Assembly (NCBI RefSeq): GCF_004122735.1
Contig: NZ_SDIF01000042.1
Location: 1 to 53,262 of the forward strand
DNA length: 53,262 nt
Reading direction: 5' to 3'
Source: Streptomyces sioyaensis
GTDB taxonomy: Bacteria > Actinomycetota > Actinomycetes > Streptomycetales > Streptomycetaceae
Both the position numbers and the translations under genes were made by a program. Shown here piece by piece: positions 1 to 7,410 of this stretch (positions within the stretch are counted from its first letter, which is position 1; each line of letters opens with the position of its first letter). The notes under the pieces were generated by a model. The model saw only the letters and a program-made list of their open reading frames with translations. It did not search any database and had not been told where the DNA came from.

Positions 1-40
1 CACCGCACCCGGCCCGCCCACGGCCCCCCGGTGCCCGTTC

Positions 41-69
41 GGCCCCCGGCTTCGGGGCCACGAGGCCCC
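41..69. promoter_or_regulatory. Overlapping GC-rich dyads upstream of the SHOCT gene
   Basis: Two short dyads overlap here: ggcccc/ggggcc with a short loop at about 41-59, and GGGGCC-ACGA-GGCCCC at about 54-69. They lie 80-110 bp upstream of the start at 150. They could be the tail of an upstream terminator or a binding site for a dormancy-type response regulator (DevR/OsdR sites are GC-rich dyads of this general shape). The role is inferred; only the symmetry is seen. Confidence 0.3.
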
Positions 70-149
70 TGTCGCCACAGGCGCGGGCGCGCGATCCTGA
101 AAGGTGTGGTTCCGCAGGCCATAGCGGTTCCTGCTGGGAGGCGAGGGCA

Positions 150-428
150 ATGATGTGGTTCGACGGCGGATGGGGGTGGGGCGGCGGCTGGTTCATGATG
201 GCCTTGCTGATGGTGGTGTTCTGGGGGCTGGTGATCGCTGCTGTCATCGCGGTCGTCCATTACGTCCGTGCCGCCCCCCGGGACGGCCGGCCCGGTCCGT
301 CCGGTCAGCGAGAGTGGGGCTGGGGGCAGGGGCGCGCCGAGGACCTGCTCGCCGAGCGGTTCGCCCGCGGGGAGATCGATGAGGACGAGTACAAACGCCG
401 GCTCACCCTGCTGAGGGAACATCGGTGA
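150..428 (+). CDS. Small SHOCT-domain membrane protein
   Basis: A 92-residue protein of unknown function. A Trp/Gly-rich N-terminus leads into one hydrophobic segment (about residues 15-40), then a Gly/Pro-rich linker, then a C-terminal SHOCT motif (about 62-92) with the typical pattern of a Leu-rich helix, an acidic 'GEIDEDEY' turn and a short basic helix. SHOCT modules are short C-terminal oligomerisation-type domains on bacterial membrane proteins. The start has GGGAGGCGAGGG about 8 bases upstream. It stands alone on the plus strand facing a minus-strand block. A role in envelope or redox stress is only suggested by the neighbouring stress genes. Confidence 0.8.
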   Translation: MMWFDGGWGWGGGWFMMALLMVVFWGLVIAAVIAVVHYVRAAPRDGRPGPSGQREWGWGQGRAEDLLAERFARGEIDEDEYKRRLTLLREHR

Positions 429-520
429 TCGCGAGGCGCCTGCACGGTGGGGCTCGACCGTGATACTCGCGGACGGCCGGCTCCGGCAACCATGCACCCC
501 TCCAGGAGGCCGGCTCGTCC

Positions 521-688
521 TCAGTCGCGTTCGACGGTCAGGTCGAGGAAGCGTGTGGACCACGAGATGCACGGATCGTGGTTGCGGATCACTCGTTCAC
601 CCAGGGTCGTCAGCTCGGCATCGGTGGGGTGGGGGCCGGCGCCGAGGCGTGCTTGCACCGTGCGGCGCAGGTCCTGCTCGATAGCGAA
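521..688 (-). pseudogene. Relic of a [NiFe]-hydrogenase large-subunit C-terminus
   Basis: Read on the minus strand from about 688 to a stop at 521-523, one frame gives AIEQDLRR, then GERVIRNHDPCIS, then FLDLTVERD. This matches the C-terminal end of [NiFe]-hydrogenase alpha subunits (NQ-AIE-DLR ... RN-DPC-S-C--H-F), most like the cytosolic group 3b type. The nickel-site motif DPCxxCxxH is broken: the second Cys is Trp (tgg) and the His is Arg (cgc), giving DPCISWSTRF. There is no start codon, no upstream domain and no other hydrogenase gene in the window. The homology stops about 20 bases before a 27-bp inverted repeat. I read it as a deletion remnant that has since accumulated point mutations. 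Family recognition is from memory. Confidence 0.6.
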
Positions 689-708
689 CCTCCTTCCGGA
701 CAGAGCAA

Positions 709-778
709 CTAGACGAGTAAGTCCTCTCTCCCTTCTGGCCTACGGGCGGACGAAGGGAGAGAGGACTTACTCGTCTAG
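709..778. terminator. 27-bp perfect inverted repeat, probable terminator
   Basis: Arms at 709-735 and 752-778 are exact reverse complements over 27 bp, with a 16-nt loop. The right arm contains the stop codon of the minus-strand nitroreductase gene (775-777), so a transcript leaving that gene would fold into a very long stem. Function as a bidirectional intrinsic terminator is likely. The arm length, unusually AT-containing for this genome, and its position at the broken edge of the hydrogenase relic also allow a mobile-element scar. Confidence 0.7.
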
Positions 779-1767
779 GGCTCGATGTCGAGCACCTCCG
801 CCAGCGGGCGACGGGGGGTCGCGGTGCCCCGCGGGCCGTAGCCGAGTCGCAGCACCATCTGCACATACCCCGTACCGAACACGGGGTCGCGCAGCGTCCA
901 TCGAAGGTCGGGCCATTCGAGGGCCTGCGTGGCAGGTGCGCTGGAGAGTCCTTCCCGGGTGGCCAGCAGCAGGACGCGCTCCATGGCCTGACCTGCCCGG
1001 AGCCAGTCCTCGGGACGGTCACCGGACGTACTCAGCAAAGCCAGATGAGGCGAGGCTTCGAAGGTCGCGGCGTCGCGGCCGGGCACCTGTCCGGTCCCCG
1101 CGAAGTCACGGACGGGAGCCTTGCCACCGCGCTTGCGTGGGCCGAAGGCGTACGCCGGCACCCCTTCCCCGGTCGCGCCCCCCGCTGTGGCGTCGGTGCG
1201 GGTCCAGCGTGACAGGTCCGCTGCCTGGCCGCGGTCGGTGCGGCTGCGTGTCTCCCCCTCCTCGACCAGCTCCAGTACCCACTTCAGATGCCATGCGGTG
1301 GGGAAGTCCAGCGTGGCGCCCTCCCTCCGGGCGGCGTCGCTCAGGGCCGACCGCACCGTCCCGGGTATGTCGGTTTCGGCGAACGGGTAGCGGCTGGTGT
1401 GCCGGCGGTGGACCGCCGGATACAGCGCGTCGAGGTCGCTCTCGCCACTGCCGAGGCCGGTCAACTGCACCGTGGCGAGGAGAGCGGGATCCCCGGGGTC
1501 CGGGAGCAGCCGGGTCGCCGGGTACCAGCCCGCATGGGCCACGGCCACCCGCAGGTTCAGCACGGCCGCGCCGCAGCCGAGGTGGAGGGCACGGTTGTCG
1601 GGGTCGGCGTGCGGCAGGACGCGATCAAGGTCCGCACGCACGTCGAAGGCGCGGCTGTGCTGCACGTATCGGAAGTGCCACGGCTGCGCGTTGTGCAGGG
1701 ACGGGGCGGTGGCGGCGTCATCCGCCAGCGCCGCTACGCGCTCCTCGGAGAGCACTCGTGTGGTCAC
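775..1767 (-). CDS. Acg-family FMN-binding nitroreductase-like protein
   Basis: A 330-residue protein resembling Mycobacterium tuberculosis Acg (Rv2032) and its Streptomyces homologues: a fused double nitroreductase fold that binds FMN but often lacks normal reductase activity. Visible motifs are SLHNAQPW (residues 23-30), HRRHTSRYPF in the middle, and a C-terminal MVLRLGYGP segment typical of nitroreductase ends. The GTG start is preceded by GGGAGG. It lies 32 bp downstream of the DUF1918 gene on the same strand, so the two are probably one operon. Acg homologues belong to the DosR/DevR (OsdR in Streptomyces) hypoxia regulon; assignment to that regulon here is inference. Confidence 0.85.
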   Translation of the reverse strand: MTTRVLSEERVAALADDAATAPSLHNAQPWHFRYVQHSRAFDVRADLDRVLPHADPDNRALHLGCGAAVLNLRVAVAHAGWYPATRLLPDPGDPALLATVQLTGLGSGESDLDALYPAVHRRHTSRYPFAETDIPGTVRSALSDAARREGATLDFPTAWHLKWVLELVEEGETRSRTDRGQAADLSRWTRTDATAGGATGEGVPAYAFGPRKRGGKAPVRDFAGTGQVPGRDAATFEASPHLALLSTSGDRPEDWLRAGQAMERVLLLATREGLSSAPATQALEWPDLRWTLRDPVFGTGYVQMVLRLGYGPRGTATPRRPLAEVLDIEP

Positions 1768-1799
1768 TGGAGCCTCCCTCGGCTCTTCCCCCCACCGAC

Positions 1800-2690
1800 T
1801 CAGTCGTTGTCGATGCGTCGCCCGGTGACGCGCTGGGGTTCGATCAGTACCCAGAGCGGGCGGTCGCCTCCGGCCCAGGGCTTGGTGTGCGCCCTCTCGG
1901 TCAGCCGACGTACCGCCTCGGGTTCGGTGACGGCCCGGGCCGGGCCGAGGGCGAGCACGCTCCAGCCCTGGCTCATGGCGTCGTCCACGTGGTCGACCTC
2001 GAAGGCCACGTCCGTTCCCACGGCCGCTGCCGGAGCCGCGCCGGGCGCGGTCCGGAAGGCGATCCCGTCATCGACGACCTCGTAGTTCACCGGGAGCACC
2101 GCCAGCCCGTCGGCCGTCGCCACGGCGACCCGCCCCACACCGTGGGTGGACAGTCGGTCCCGGCACTCCTCGGGACCGAGTTCCCGCAGTTCGGGGTGGT
2201 GGCCGGCCTCCCCGCCGCCGGGCGGGAGATCGACTCCTCCGCCGCGCAACCGGGCCACCGTCGTGCCCAGCGCACCGGCCAGCCCGGTGAGCGCGGCGAG
2301 ATTCGGATTCGCCGGCCGCTCCTCCAGGTAGGCCAGGTAGGACGCGGCCATACCGGCGCGATCGGCCACCTCCGCCCGGGTGAGCCTTTGCCGCCTGCGC
2401 TCATGGGCCGCACGGCGGCCTATGTCGCCGGGGTCGAGCGGCCGGCGGGAGGGCTTGTCGGACACCGGCCGCTCGGCCCGTACGGGATCGGCCTCGGGCC
2501 GGTGCTCGAAGTGCTGGACATGTGCGTCAGCGCCCGGGAACACGAGTGTCACGTCATTCGTGTCCGACCAGCGCACCTCGTAGGGAGGAGTTCCGTCCTC
2601 GTGGTGAATTCCGACGATTTCCCCATCCCGCCTGGTGGCGCCCGTGGCCGGACTTTCCACCACGAGTTGATCGCCGATGTGAGCCCGCAT
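1800..2690 (-). CDS. DUF1918 - XRE HTH - PNPOx-like flavin/cofactor-binding protein
   Basis: A 296-residue three-domain protein. Residues 1-60 are a DUF1918 module (GDQLVVESPATG, then DGTPPYEVRW). Residues about 90-150 are an XRE-type helix-turn-helix (RRQRLTRAEVADRAGMAASYLAYLEE). The C-terminal 140 residues resemble the split-barrel pyridoxamine 5'-phosphate oxidase-like fold (RVAVATADGLAVLPVNYEV ... VAFEVDHVDDA). The architecture suggests a DNA-binding redox or flavin sensor. I place the start at the ATG at 2688-2690, behind GGTGAGG, rather than at an upstream in-frame start at 2750, because homology begins with MRAHIGDQ. It leads the probable operon with the Acg-type gene and is divergent from the CBS-BON gene. 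Confidence 0.8.
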   Translation of the reverse strand: MRAHIGDQLVVESPATGATRRDGEIVGIHHEDGTPPYEVRWSDTNDVTLVFPGADAHVQHFEHRPEADPVRAERPVSDKPSRRPLDPGDIGRRAAHERRRQRLTRAEVADRAGMAASYLAYLEERPANPNLAALTGLAGALGTTVARLRGGGVDLPPGGGEAGHHPELRELGPEECRDRLSTHGVGRVAVATADGLAVLPVNYEVVDDGIAFRTAPGAAPAAAVGTDVAFEVDHVDDAMSQGWSVLALGPARAVTEPEAVRRLTERAHTKPWAGGDRPLWVLIEPQRVTGRRIDND

Positions 2691-2779
2691 GTCCTCACCG
2701 CTCTCCGGCTCTGGGTCCCTGCCACCGATGTTCCTCCTCCAACCTGGCACGGCGGCTCGTCGACGGCAGGTGACCAGAA

Positions 2780-2815
2780 GGCCTCATCAGAGGGCCGAAC
2801 GGACCTGATGAGGCC
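2780..2815. repeat. 11-bp inverted repeat between divergent genes
   Basis: ggcctcatcag (2780-2790) and ctgatgaggcc (2805-2815) are exact reverse complements around a 14-nt spacer. The repeat lies between two divergent starts, so it is either a 5'-leader hairpin or an operator shared by both promoters. A further dyad GCCGG-GCGA-CCGGC lies at 2883-2896 just before the CBS gene. Confidence 0.5.
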
Positions 2816-2925
2816 GTCCGTCCCGGAAGGGGGCCGGTCGGCTCATTCGGCAGGGAACACCTCGGTTCAGGATGGAAGGGCGGCCGGGCGACCGGCTGTC
2901 ACGATCCGCCCGGAGGGAGAAGGCC

Positions 2926-3600
2926 ATGCAGCACCGAACGGTCGGAGAACTCATGACCAGGGGCGTTGTCCAGGTGAGGCCGCAGACGCCGTTCAAGGAG
3001 ATCGTCAAGACGCTGACGGAGAACGACGTCACCGCCGTCCCTGTAGTGGATGCCACAGGCCGTCCGATGGGTGTGGTGTCCGAGGCGGACCTGCTCCGCA
3101 AGTCAGCCGGTTACGCCGACCCGTCCGGCCGGACGCCGATTCCGCATCTGGAGGCGTGGGAGCGCGCCAAGGCCGAAGGAGCAAGGGCGGAGGAGCTGAT
3201 GTCGGCTCCCGCCGTCTGCGCGCGAGCGGAGTGGACCGTGGTCGAGGCGGCCCGCCTCATGGAGGTCCAGAACGTCAAGCGGCTGCCCGTGGTGGATGAA
3301 GCCGACAAGCTGGTGGGCATCGTCAGCCGTGGTGACCTGCTGCGGGTCTTCCTGCGAAAGGACGTGGCGATCCGCGAAGAGATCACACAGGATCTGCTGC
3401 ACCGGGCCCTGGGCCTCGCCCCTTCCGGGGTGACCGTCGAGGTGCGCGACGGTCAGGTCACGCTCAGCGGAACCGTCCAGGACAGAAGCCTGATCCCCCT
3501 CATCGAGCGGCTGTGCCGCAGCGTGGACGGCGTGGTCTCGGTCTCCGAGCACCTTGCGTACGAGACCGACGACACCCGACGCGCTGTGTCCGGAGCATGA
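2926..3600 (+). CDS. CBS-pair and BON domain protein
   Basis: A 224-residue cytosolic protein. Two CBS motifs form a Bateman pair (about residues 1-65 with TVGELMTRGVV and VTAVPVVDATGRPMGVVSEADLL; about 85-145 with ELMSAPAV and VKRLPVVDEADKLVGIVSRGDLLRV). A C-terminal BON domain follows (about 155-215, VTVEVRDGQVTLSGTV). CBS pairs bind adenosyl nucleotides and BON domains bind membranes or phospholipids. In Streptomyces such genes sit among universal-stress and hypoxia genes. The ATG at 2926 follows GGAGGGAGAAGG; an earlier in-frame ATG at 2872 lacks a site and gives an Arg-rich non-homologous tail. Confidence 0.85.
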   Translation: MQHRTVGELMTRGVVQVRPQTPFKEIVKTLTENDVTAVPVVDATGRPMGVVSEADLLRKSAGYADPSGRTPIPHLEAWERAKAEGARAEELMSAPAVCARAEWTVVEAARLMEVQNVKRLPVVDEADKLVGIVSRGDLLRVFLRKDVAIREEITQDLLHRALGLAPSGVTVEVRDGQVTLSGTVQDRSLIPLIERLCRSVDGVVSVSEHLAYETDDTRRAVSGA

Positions 3601-3748
3601 TCGGAACATGAGAGGTCACAGAGCTTCGTGGACCTCCTCCACACCCTGGCACTCCGGAGCATTTGACGACACATCAGGACGTCGGCAAGGAGTCGGCAGG
3701 AGCGCGACCGGACATGGCCGGAGTCGCTCAACCTGAGTCCTGGCACGA

Positions 3749-3802
3749 GCCGGGGTGGGCCTCGCGACCTGGTCAGACGCAGGTCGCGAGGCCCACCCCG
3801 GC
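3749..3802. terminator. Strong 22-bp stem-loop terminator
   Basis: Arms 3749-3770 and 3781-3802 are exact reverse complements over 22 bp with a 10-nt loop. It lies 150 bp after the CBS-BON stop and ahead of the TetR gene, so it probably ends the CBS-BON transcript. No gene is visible in 3601-3748. Confidence 0.75.
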
Positions 3803-3811
3803 CTCGCCCAC

Positions 3812-3850
3812 GCCCGATTCGGGCGATCCCCCGCGTCGCCCGAATCGGGC
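3812..3850. promoter_or_regulatory. Two copies of palindrome GCCCGAWTCGGGC
   Basis: A 13-bp palindrome GCCCGATTCGGGC is at 3812-3824 and its near-copy GCCCGAATCGGGC at 3838-3850, centres 26 bp apart. Together they also form a 15-bp-arm hairpin (3812-3826 with 3836-3850). They lie 90-130 bp upstream of the TetR start. Either a second terminator stem or a pair of operators on one DNA face (26 bp is about 2.5 turns). The identity of the binding protein is unknown. Confidence 0.5.
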
Positions 3851-3938
3851 AGCTTGACCGGATTCCTGTCCTGGGACGGATTTCCGGAGTCGTCCTGAGT
3901 ATATTGGCCATCAGCCAGTCAACGCAGGAGTATTCAGC

Positions 3939-4586
3939 ATGTCCCCCCGCAGCGCATCGGTCAACGAAGAATTGCGGCGGCGCTCCCGCGAGCGGCTGCT
4001 GCGGGCGACGGTCGAACTGGTCGGGGAGCGCGGCTTCGAGGCCACGACGCTCGGCGACATCGCCCAACGGGCCGGAACCGCCCGGGGTTTGATCTCCTAC
4101 TACTTCCCCGGCAAGCGCCAACTGCTCCAGTCGGCCGTGCACCGACTGATGCATCTGACCCTGCAGGAGGCGCTGGAGCGGGAGCCGCGGCCGAGCGGAC
4201 CGGACGCGGGCCGGGAGCTGCTGGCCCGTGCCATCGACGCCGTCCTGGGGCTCGCCCATGACCGGCCATTGCTGATGCGGACGCACATGGCGGGAATTCT
4301 GACCGCCGAGGGATTCATCCAGTGCCCCGAGCAGCAACGGCTGGCGCACTTGCTGCGCGAGACGGTCGTGGCGTACGGATCCCCAGCACCCGACACCGAC
4401 TATCCGCTACTGAGGGCCCTGTTGATGGGTGCGGTGGTGCCGATGCTGCTGCCGGGCGCGCCGATGCCGCGCGTACGACTGCGCGCGGAGTTGTTCCAAC
4501 GGTACGGGCTGGAGTGGGAGTTGGGTTTTCCTCCGGGCGAGGAACCGCCCCGGGTGACGCGCTCGCAGGGAACGGTACGGGGGTAG
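3939..4586 (+). CDS. TetR-family transcriptional regulator
   Basis: A 215-residue TetR-type repressor. The N-terminal helix-turn-helix is clear at about residues 15-60 (RERLLRATVELVGERGFEATTLGDIAQRAG ... GLISYYFPGKRQLL). The C-terminal ligand-binding half has no recognisable specificity. The ATG follows AGGAG with 8-base spacing. Just upstream at about 3904-3919 is an imperfect dyad TTGGC-CATCA-GCCAG overlapping the likely core promoter, a plausible autoregulatory operator. There is no adjacent same-strand or divergent target gene, so its regulon cannot be inferred. Confidence 0.85.
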   Translation: MSPRSASVNEELRRRSRERLLRATVELVGERGFEATTLGDIAQRAGTARGLISYYFPGKRQLLQSAVHRLMHLTLQEALEREPRPSGPDAGRELLARAIDAVLGLAHDRPLLMRTHMAGILTAEGFIQCPEQQRLAHLLRETVVAYGSPAPDTDYPLLRALLMGAVVPMLLPGAPMPRVRLRAELFQRYGLEWELGFPPGEEPPRVTRSQGTVRG

Positions 4587-4819
4587 CCGGTCAGCGGCGA
4601 GCGGGCGAAACGGGCGGCGTTGCGGCGCGGATCACCGCAGCCCCGTATACCGGAACCGGCGCCACGGAAGGCAAGTTGCGCGGCCATGGCACACCGCACG
4701 GCACCTCGGCCGGTTCATCGTCACGGCGCGGGCGGATGCGTACGGGCGCAGGCGGGGTACGGGCGCGGACGGGTACGGGCTCAGGCGGCCCGGCGTCCTG
4801 GCGTCGTCGCGGCGCTGCG
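4587..4819. other. Intergenic, short GC repeats only
   Basis: 233 bp between convergent genes. It contains a short run of GGGTACGGGCGC-like direct repeats (about 4738-4790) but no convincing hairpin or gene. Confidence 0.4.
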
Positions 4820-5836
4820 CTAGCGCTTGTTGTGACGTGGCGCCAGAAGACCCTCGTCGCGGGCGCCGGCGATCAGCCGCAGCGACCTCCGGCGGTTCCG
4901 GCCGGTGGCCAGCATGACGGCCAGTACCGGATCGTTCCCTTCCCGCTGGGCCTGCCGGTAGGCGTCCGCGGCGATCCTGCGGCGCTCACCGGACCGCGAC
5001 CGGGCGAGGACGGCGGAGCGCGTCCGCTCGGCGGGCGGGACGACGGGAGCGGACGGCTCGGCGGAGGCGTCAGCGGGCAGTTCGGCCGACGGCCCGGCGG
5101 AGGACGTCTCGGCGGAACGCCCGGCGTCCGATGCCGTCGAGTCGGCCGCACCGTCACCCGGAACCGTGCCCGTCGACGCCACTGGCGTCTCCCCCGCTGC
5201 CGCCGCCTCCGTCGCCGAAGATGTCGGGCTCTCCCCCGCCCCGGCATCCGCCGGTTCCGGCGCGCGCTCCGGGAGTGGCCCGTGCACCGGCTGCGGTGGC
5301 GGCGCCGGTTGGTGCGGCGAAGGCGGCCACGGGCCCGACACCGGACAGGACGTCGTGCCGTCGGCCGGCTCCGGGTGGGACCCGGCCGGCAGTGCCTCGT
5401 CGCACGCCGCCGGGACATCCACGGGGCCGGGCTGACGGGGCGCGGGCCGGGCCTTTTGCGGCCGGCCGGTGGCCGCCCGGAAGGCGTCGTCCAGGGGGCC
5501 TTCGATCCAGCGGGCCAGGCCGGCGAGGGCGGCGAGGGTCAGCGGCGGGTCGGCCCGTACGTCCTCGACGGTGAGGCGTTCGTCGGAGACCGTCACCAGC
5601 ACATCGATCCGGGCGCCGTCGGCGAAGGTCAGCCGGGCGCTGCACCACGGGCCCAGCGGATCGAGCCGGGGCAGCGGGCACCCGGAACCGTCGGAGCCGG
5701 CCGGATCGTACGGGGTGGCGGACTCGGGGACGGGCGCGGCAGAACCGTGCGCCCGCACCTCCCATGTGGGCCACTCCAGTGGCGCGTCCTGGGCTTCATA
5801 TCGGTGATTAACGGTATAAAAGTCACTTTCCGACAC
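4820..5836 (-). CDS. Uncharacterised Streptomyces protein, Pro/Ala-rich middle (DUF6214-like)
   Basis: A 338-residue protein in three parts. An N-terminal conserved region (about 20-125; WPTWEVRAHGS, ARLTFADGARIDVLVTVSDERLTVEDVRADPPL, ARWIEGPLDDA) is followed by a long low-complexity Pro/Ala/Ser/Glu linker (about 130-275) and a basic conserved C-terminus (about 280-338; RSRSGERRRIAADAYRQAQ, DPVLAVMLATGRNRRRSLRLIAGARDEGLL). I recall this N/C pairing from Streptomyces proteins annotated DUF6214; no function is known. The C-terminal block reads like a small helical DNA-binding module. The start is the GTG at 5834-5836, with GGAGG about 13 bases upstream. The first codons are unusually AT-rich, so the exact start is uncertain. 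Confidence 0.75.
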   Translation of the reverse strand: MSESDFYTVNHRYEAQDAPLEWPTWEVRAHGSAAPVPESATPYDPAGSDGSGCPLPRLDPLGPWCSARLTFADGARIDVLVTVSDERLTVEDVRADPPLTLAALAGLARWIEGPLDDAFRAATGRPQKARPAPRQPGPVDVPAACDEALPAGSHPEPADGTTSCPVSGPWPPSPHQPAPPPQPVHGPLPERAPEPADAGAGESPTSSATEAAAAGETPVASTGTVPGDGAADSTASDAGRSAETSSAGPSAELPADASAEPSAPVVPPAERTRSAVLARSRSGERRRIAADAYRQAQREGNDPVLAVMLATGRNRRRSLRLIAGARDEGLLAPRHNKR

Positions 5837-5972
5837 ATTGAAAACCTAGCCTCCAGCTCACCCGGCCCAGTAGCGCGGCACGCTCATCCCACCGGGAGCA
5901 ACCCCGATAGCGCATCTCCCGTCGCGCGCCCACCGGTGCGACCCTGGGGGTATCCCGCGGAAGGGGCCACCC

Positions 5973-7346
5973 GTGCTTCGTGTCGCAGTGATCGGTTCCG
6001 GACCCAGTGGCGTCTACACCGCCCAGTCCCTGATCGAGCAGGAGGCCGTCCCGGACATCGAGGTCTACGTCCTGGACCGGCTGCCCTGCCCGTACGGCCT
6101 GGTGCGCTACGGCGTCGCGCCCGACCACGAGAAGATCAAGTCGCTGCAGAACAATCTGCGGATGGTCCTTGAGCACCCCAGGGTGCACTTCCTGGGCAAT
6201 GTGGAGGCGGGGGCGCCGGGGCTGGGCGTCGAGGAGCTGCGGGAGATCTTCGATGCGGTGGTGTTCTGTGTGGGCGCCGCCACCGACCGGCATCTGGGCA
6301 TCCCCGGCGAGGAGCTGCCCGGCAGCCATCCGGCGACCGAGTTCGTCGCCTGGTACAGCGCGCATCCGGATGCGGCCGCGGTCCGCTTCACGCTCGCGGC
6401 GCGGTCCGCGGTCGTGATCGGCGTGGGGAACGTGGCGGTGGACGTGGTGCGGATGCTCTCGCGCGGCGCCGCGGAGCTTGCCGCCACCGATATGCCGCAG
6501 GGGCCGCTCGGCGCGCTCGCGGACAGCCGCGTCGAGGACGTCTGGATGGTCGGCAGACGCGGCCCCTCCCAGGCCAAGTTCACCACCAAGGAGCTGCGGG
6601 AGCTGGGCTCCCTGCCGGATACGGAGGTGTGCGTCCGGCCCGAGGAACTGGCGCTGGATCCGGCGTACCGGGATCCGGGCGAGCTGCCCGCGGTGGCACG
6701 TCGCAACGTCGCGGTACTGCGCGGCTGGGCGGAGCGGACGGCGGCCGGACCGGCGGACGCGGGGCCGGCGGCCCGGGCCCGGCGCCGCATTCATCTGCGG
6801 TTCTTCCTGCGGCCGGCCGAGGTGCTCGGGGACGCCTCGGGGGTGCGCGCGGTCCGGTTCGAGCGGACCGCGCCCGACGGCCGTGGCGGGGTCACGGGAA
6901 CCGGTGAATTCGAGGAGATCGAGGGGCAGTTGGTGCTGCGTTCGGTCGGCTACCGGGGCACGCCGCAGCCGGGCCTGCCGTTCGACGAGGCCACCGGGAC
7001 GGTGCCGCATCTGGCCGGCCGGGTGCTACGGGACGGGGCCCCGCTCCCCGGTGTCTACGCAGCGGGCTGGATCAAGCGCGGGCCCACGGGCGTGATCGGC
7101 ACCAACCGGCCGTGCGCGAAGGAGACCGCATCGTCGCTGCTCGCGGATACCCCGATGCTGGCGGAGCGGCACACTGCGGGGGATCCGGTCGCGGCGCTGG
7201 CACGGGCGGGACAGCGGCCGGTTCCCTGGCCGGGCTGGCTGGCCATCGAGGCCGCCGAGGCCGCTTGGGGGCACGGTCTGGGGCGGGGCACCGTCAAGCT
7301 GCCGGACTGGGCGGGGCTGTTGGCGGCGGCACACGCGAACGGGTGA
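5973..7346 (+). CDS. fprA: FprA-type ferredoxin/adrenodoxin-like NADP+ reductase
   Basis: A 457-residue FAD flavoprotein of the adrenodoxin-reductase/FprA group, which passes electrons from NADPH to ferredoxins (for example those serving cytochromes P450). The FAD Rossmann motif GSGPSG is at residues 9-14, followed by CPYGLVRYGVAPDHEKIKSL, a family signature. The NADPH Rossmann motif GVGNVA lies near residue 150, with VGRRGPSQAKFTTKELREL after it. The C-terminal AAGWIKRGPTGVIGTNR block completes the FAD site. Start is GTG with GGAAGGGG upstream. It is monocistronic with no P450 or ferredoxin gene nearby, so its partner is encoded elsewhere. Confidence 0.92.
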   Translation: MLRVAVIGSGPSGVYTAQSLIEQEAVPDIEVYVLDRLPCPYGLVRYGVAPDHEKIKSLQNNLRMVLEHPRVHFLGNVEAGAPGLGVEELREIFDAVVFCVGAATDRHLGIPGEELPGSHPATEFVAWYSAHPDAAAVRFTLAARSAVVIGVGNVAVDVVRMLSRGAAELAATDMPQGPLGALADSRVEDVWMVGRRGPSQAKFTTKELRELGSLPDTEVCVRPEELALDPAYRDPGELPAVARRNVAVLRGWAERTAAGPADAGPAARARRRIHLRFFLRPAEVLGDASGVRAVRFERTAPDGRGGVTGTGEFEEIEGQLVLRSVGYRGTPQPGLPFDEATGTVPHLAGRVLRDGAPLPGVYAAGWIKRGPTGVIGTNRPCAKETASSLLADTPMLAERHTAGDPVAALARAGQRPVPWPGWLAIEAAEAAWGHGLGRGTVKLPDWAGLLAAAHANG

Positions 7347-7375
7347 GCCGCTGACCGGACGGGCAGGGACGGGCC

Positions 7376-7390
7376 GATCCGCCCCGGATC
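7376..7390. terminator. Short hairpin between convergent genes
   Basis: GATCCG-CCC-CGGATC is a 6-bp stem with a 3-nt loop, between the fprA stop and the convergent ArsR stop. It is short, so only weak terminator function is likely. Confidence 0.4.
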
Positions 7391-7410
7391 ACCGGACCGG
7401 ACCGGCCTGC

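Noticed and set aside
447..3299. 950-codon open frame on the plus strand
   Set aside because: It is antisense to the Acg-type and DUF1918 genes, rich in Arg/Pro/Gly, with no domain; a shadow frame of high-GC genes.
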